This document shows, piece by piece, positions 2,826 to 5,322 of a stretch of 5,322 bases of DNA. Position 1 is the stretch's first letter. The number at the start of each line of letters is the position of its first letter. The notes beneath the pieces were generated by a model, which was given only the letters and a program-made list of their open reading frames with translations, was not told the origin of the DNA and did not search any database. Source of the DNA: Desulfuromonas sp. (GTDB lineage: Bacteria; Desulfobacterota; Desulfuromonadia; Desulfuromonadales; SZUA-401); assembly GCA_002869605.1 (NCBI GenBank), contig PKUI01000221.1:1-5322 (forward strand), given 5' to 3'. Made by a program: the position numbers and the translations under genes.

Positions 2826-5322
2826 TCAGCCTCCCAGTGCGCTTTCACAGCGCGCGCAGATCGCCGGGTGGTCCGTGCTGCTGCCGACGGTTTCGGCGTA
2901 GTTCCAGCAACGCTCGCATTTTTCGCCCAGTGCTTTGGCCACGGCGATCTTGAGGGCGGGGATCTCTTCGCCGCTGACGCCGTCGGCGAGACTGTCGATG
3001 ACCTCGACCTGCGAGACGATAAACAGGGTGGCAAACTCGTCGCGGTACTGTTCGAGCAGCTGTTTCCAGCTGTCGTCGCTGGCGGCCAGGGTGACCCGTG
3101 CGTCGAGCGAGTGGCCGATGGTCTTGGCGGTGCGGGCCAACTCCAGTGCCTTGGAGACGTCGGAGCGCAGCATCAGCAGCTTCTGGTAGCGCGCCTCGAG
3201 ATCAAGGTTGCGCCAGTCGGGGTGTAGCTTGGGGAAACTGGCGAGGTGCACGCTCTCTTCACGCTCGCCTGGCATCTGCTGCCAGATCTCCTCGGCGGTG
3301 AAGGAGAGCACCGGTGCGATCAGGCGGGTGAGGTTGTCGAGAATGTGGTACATGGCGGTCTGGGCGCTGCGTCGTGCCACGCTGGTTTTCGGCGCGGTGT
3401 AGAGGCGGTCCTTGAGCACGTCGAGGTAGAAGGCGCTCATTTCGACGCCGCAGAAGTTGTGTACCGCGTGGTGCAGCACGTGGAAGTCGTAGCTGTTGTA
3501 GGCGTTTTCGACCCGTTCGACCAGTGCGGCGAGCTTTGAGAGCGCCCAGCGGTCGACTTCGAGCAGCTGGTCGTTGGCGACCAGGTCCTTGCTCGGGTCG
3601 AACTCGTGCAGGTTGCCGAGGATGTAGCGCGCGGTGTTGCGGATGCGCCGGTAGGCCTCGGAGACCTGCTGCAGGATATGATCGCCGACCCGGGTGTCGT
3701 TGCGGTAGTCCTGGGTGGCAACCCACAACCGCAGGATCTCGGCGCCGTACTTCTTGATCACCTTCTCGGGTGCGACCACGTTGCCCATCGACTTCGACAT
3801 CGGGCGGCCGTTCTCGTCGAGCACGAAGCCGTGGGTCAATACCGCCTTGTAGGGGGCGGCGTCGCGGGTGCCGACCGAGGCGAGCAGGCTGGAGTGGAAC
3901 CAGCCGCGGTGTTGGTCGCTCCCCTCGAGATACAGGTCGGCCGGGGTGGTGAGCTTGTCGCGCTGCTCGACCACCGCGGCGTGCGAGACGCCGGAGTCGA
4001 ACCAGACGTCGAGGATGTCCTGTTCCTGGTCGAATTCGTCGTGACCACACTCGGGGCAGACGGTCCCTTCCGGGAGCAGCTCCTTGGCGCTCTTCTCGAA
4101 CCAGATGTCGCTGCCGCCGTCTTCGAACAGGTCGGCGACGTGGTGCATGACCTTGCCATCGGCGAACGACTCGCCGCACTTCTTGCAGTAGAACGCGGTG
4201 ATCGGCACGCCCCAGGTCCGCTGGCGGCTGATGCACCAGTCGGGGCGGTTCTCGATCATGTTGTAGATCCGCTCACGGCCCCAGTGCGGGATCCACTGCA
4301 CGTCGTTGATGTGCTGCAGCGATTTTTCGCGCAGGCCGTTGGCCTCCATGGAGATGAACCACTGCTCGGTGGCGCGGAAGATGATCGGCTTCTTGCAGCG
4401 CCAGCAGTGCGGGTAGCTGTGCGCGACCTTGCTTTCGCTCAGCAGTGCGCCGACCTCGGTGAGTTTGGCCGAGACGGCCGCGTTGGCGTCCTTCTGCACG
4501 TGCATGCCGGCAAAGAACTCGACCTCGTCGCGGTAGCGGCCGTAGTCGTTGACCGGGCTGTAGATCTCCAGGCCGTAGCGCAGGCCGGTGATGTAGTCGT
4601 CCTGTCCATGGCCGGGAGCGGTATGCACGCAGCCGGTACCGGCTTCGAGGGTGACATAGTCACCGAGTACCAGCAGTGAGTCGCGCTCATACAGTGGGTG
4701 CTTGCAGCGCAGTTTGTCGAACTGTCCTGCCTGGAAGGTGGCGCGGACCTTGTAATCGTCGATCTCCAGCGATTTCAGCACCTGCTCGTAGAGCCCCTCG
4801 GCCATCACCAGCAGCTCGCCGCCGGTCTCGATCGCCACGTAGGGGAGTTCGGGGTGCATGCAGACCGCGAGGTTGGCCGGGATAGTCCACGGGGTGGTGG
4901 TCCAGATCACGAACGAAAGCGGCATGTCGGCAAGCTCTGCGAGTTCGGCAGGCAGCTGGTCGACAAACGGGAACTTGACGTAGATCGAGGGGGAGGTGTG
5001 GTCCTCGTGCTCCACCTCGGCTTCGGCCAGGGCGGTGACGCAGCTCGGGCACCAGTGGACCGGCTTCTTCCCCTTGTAGAGTGCGCCGCGCTCGGCGAAG
5101 CGTGCCAGCTCGCGGGCGGTGGCCGCCTCGTAGTCGGTGGTCATGGTCAGGTAGGGGTTTTCCCAGTCGCCGAAGATGCCGAGGCGCTGGAACTCTTCGC
5201 CCTGGATGCCGATCCACTTCTGGGCGTACTTGCGGCACTCCTTGCGGATCTCGGCCTTGCTCATCTCGCGCTTCTTCTTGCCGAGCTCCTGGTCGACCTT
5301 GAGCTCGATCGGCAGGCCGTGG
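2826..5322 (-). CDS. ileS: Isoleucyl-tRNA synthetase, N-terminus beyond window edge
   Basis: Cytoplasmic class I aminoacyl-tRNA synthetase that charges tRNA-Ile. The frame is open to the right edge; the first visible residues are HGLPIELKVDQELG, which align with about residue 98 of the E. coli enzyme. The N-terminal catalytic part with the HIGH motif is therefore outside, and ATG 5264 is internal. Of 831 visible residues: the CP1 editing domain shows WTTTPWTIPAN (about 140-150) and GTGCVHTAPGHGQDDY (about 228-243); WCISRQRTWGVPI at about 362-374; CKKC and CPEC pairs at about 379 and 422, likely one zinc knuckle, absent from the E. coli enzyme; DVWFDSG at about 438; the KMSKS loop reads PMSKS at 507-511; the anticodon-binding region includes AYRRIRNTARY and AEEIWQQMPG; the C-terminal zinc finger has CERCW and CARC. 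The stop is 2 nt ahead of lspA, so the two are co-transcribed. Expected full length is about 930 aa. Confidence 0.98.
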   Translation of the reverse strand, partial: HGLPIELKVDQELGKKKREMSKAEIRKECRKYAQKWIGIQGEEFQRLGIFGDWENPYLTMTTDYEAATARELARFAERGALYKGKKPVHWCPSCVTALAEAEVEHEDHTSPSIYVKFPFVDQLPAELAELADMPLSFVIWTTTPWTIPANLAVCMHPELPYVAIETGGELLVMAEGLYEQVLKSLEIDDYKVRATFQAGQFDKLRCKHPLYERDSLLVLGDYVTLEAGTGCVHTAPGHGQDDYITGLRYGLEIYSPVNDYGRYRDEVEFFAGMHVQKDANAAVSAKLTEVGALLSESKVAHSYPHCWRCKKPIIFRATEQWFISMEANGLREKSLQHINDVQWIPHWGRERIYNMIENRPDWCISRQRTWGVPITAFYCKKCGESFADGKVMHHVADLFEDGGSDIWFEKSAKELLPEGTVCPECGHDEFDQEQDILDVWFDSGVSHAAVVEQRDKLTTPADLYLEGSDQHRGWFHSSLLASVGTRDAAPYKAVLTHGFVLDENGRPMSKSMGNVVAPEKVIKKYGAEILRLWVATQDYRNDTRVGDHILQQVSEAYRRIRNTARYILGNLHEFDPSKDLVANDQLLEVDRWALSKLAALVERVENAYNSYDFHVLHHAVHNFCGVEMSAFYLDVLKDRLYTAPKTSVARRSAQTAMYHILDNLTRLIAPVLSFTAEEIWQQMPGEREESVHLASFPKLHPDWRNLDLEARYQKLLMLRSDVSKALELARTAKTIGHSLDARVTLAASDDSWKQLLEQYRDEFATLFIVSQVEVIDSLADGVSGEEIPALKIAVAKALGEKCERCWNYAETVGSSTDHPAICARCESALGG
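2830..2835 (-). promoter_or_regulatory. Ribosome binding site deciding the lspA start
   Basis: GGGAGG, within the last codons of ileS, matches the anti-Shine-Dalgarno almost fully and sits 6 nt before the CTG at 2823-2821. No other strong site precedes any in-frame start of lspA, and this spacing argues for initiation at CTG. Confidence 0.7.

Noticed and set aside
3259..4236. Minus-strand open frame of 325 codons in another frame of ileS
   Set aside because: Arg/Pro-rich translation typical of an out-of-frame read of a GC-rich gene; the true frame is unambiguous IleRS.
3606..4679. Long plus-strand open frame of 357 codons
   Set aside because: It lies fully antisense to ileS in GC-rich DNA where stop codons are rare. 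The translation is a low-complexity Val/Ala/Leu/Asp/Gly mix with no domain.

Overview
All genes supported here lie on the minus strand, so transcription runs from high to low coordinates. The window has a conserved, GC-rich housekeeping half (about 2003-5322) and a visibly AT-richer accessory half (1 to about 2000). A strong intrinsic terminator at 1999-2030 separates them.

Housekeeping half: this holds most of ileS (isoleucyl-tRNA synthetase, N-terminus cut by the window end), then lspA (lipoprotein signal peptidase II), then a small lipoprotein gene. Spacing is tight: 2 nt between ileS and lspA, and an ATGA overlap between lspA and the lipoprotein gene, which indicates one transcript ending at the terminator. 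LspA would be expected to process the lipoprotein encoded directly after it. lspA has no ATG or TTG start available. A CTG codon placed ideally behind a GGGAGG ribosome binding site is the best start.

Accessory half: first comes a 323-nt stretch (1735-2057) without a gene but rich in inverted repeats. It is followed by two overlapping small genes of unknown function (77 and 67 aa), then three genes whose products all begin with export signals. These are a 137-aa unknown protein, a 163-aa periplasmic ankyrin-repeat protein, and an unknown protein cut off by the left window edge. The last gene is not visible as a complete ORF because it is partial. The three exported-protein genes are closely spaced (46 and 31 nt) and probably form an operon. 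I recognise no mobile-element genes, tRNA, rRNA or CRISPR array.

Organism: a bacterium with a diderm envelope. From memory of the family, the IleRS sequence (HGLPIELKVDQELG, KKREMSKAE, FGDWENPYLTM, NVVAPEKVIKKYGAEILRLWVA, two extra CxxC pairs before the DVWFDSG block) looks more like the Desulfuromonadales (Geobacter relatives, Desulfobacterota) than like E. coli-type Gammaproteobacteria. The fkpB-ispH pair that follows lspA in many Gammaproteobacteria is absent. This placement is an inference with moderate confidence.
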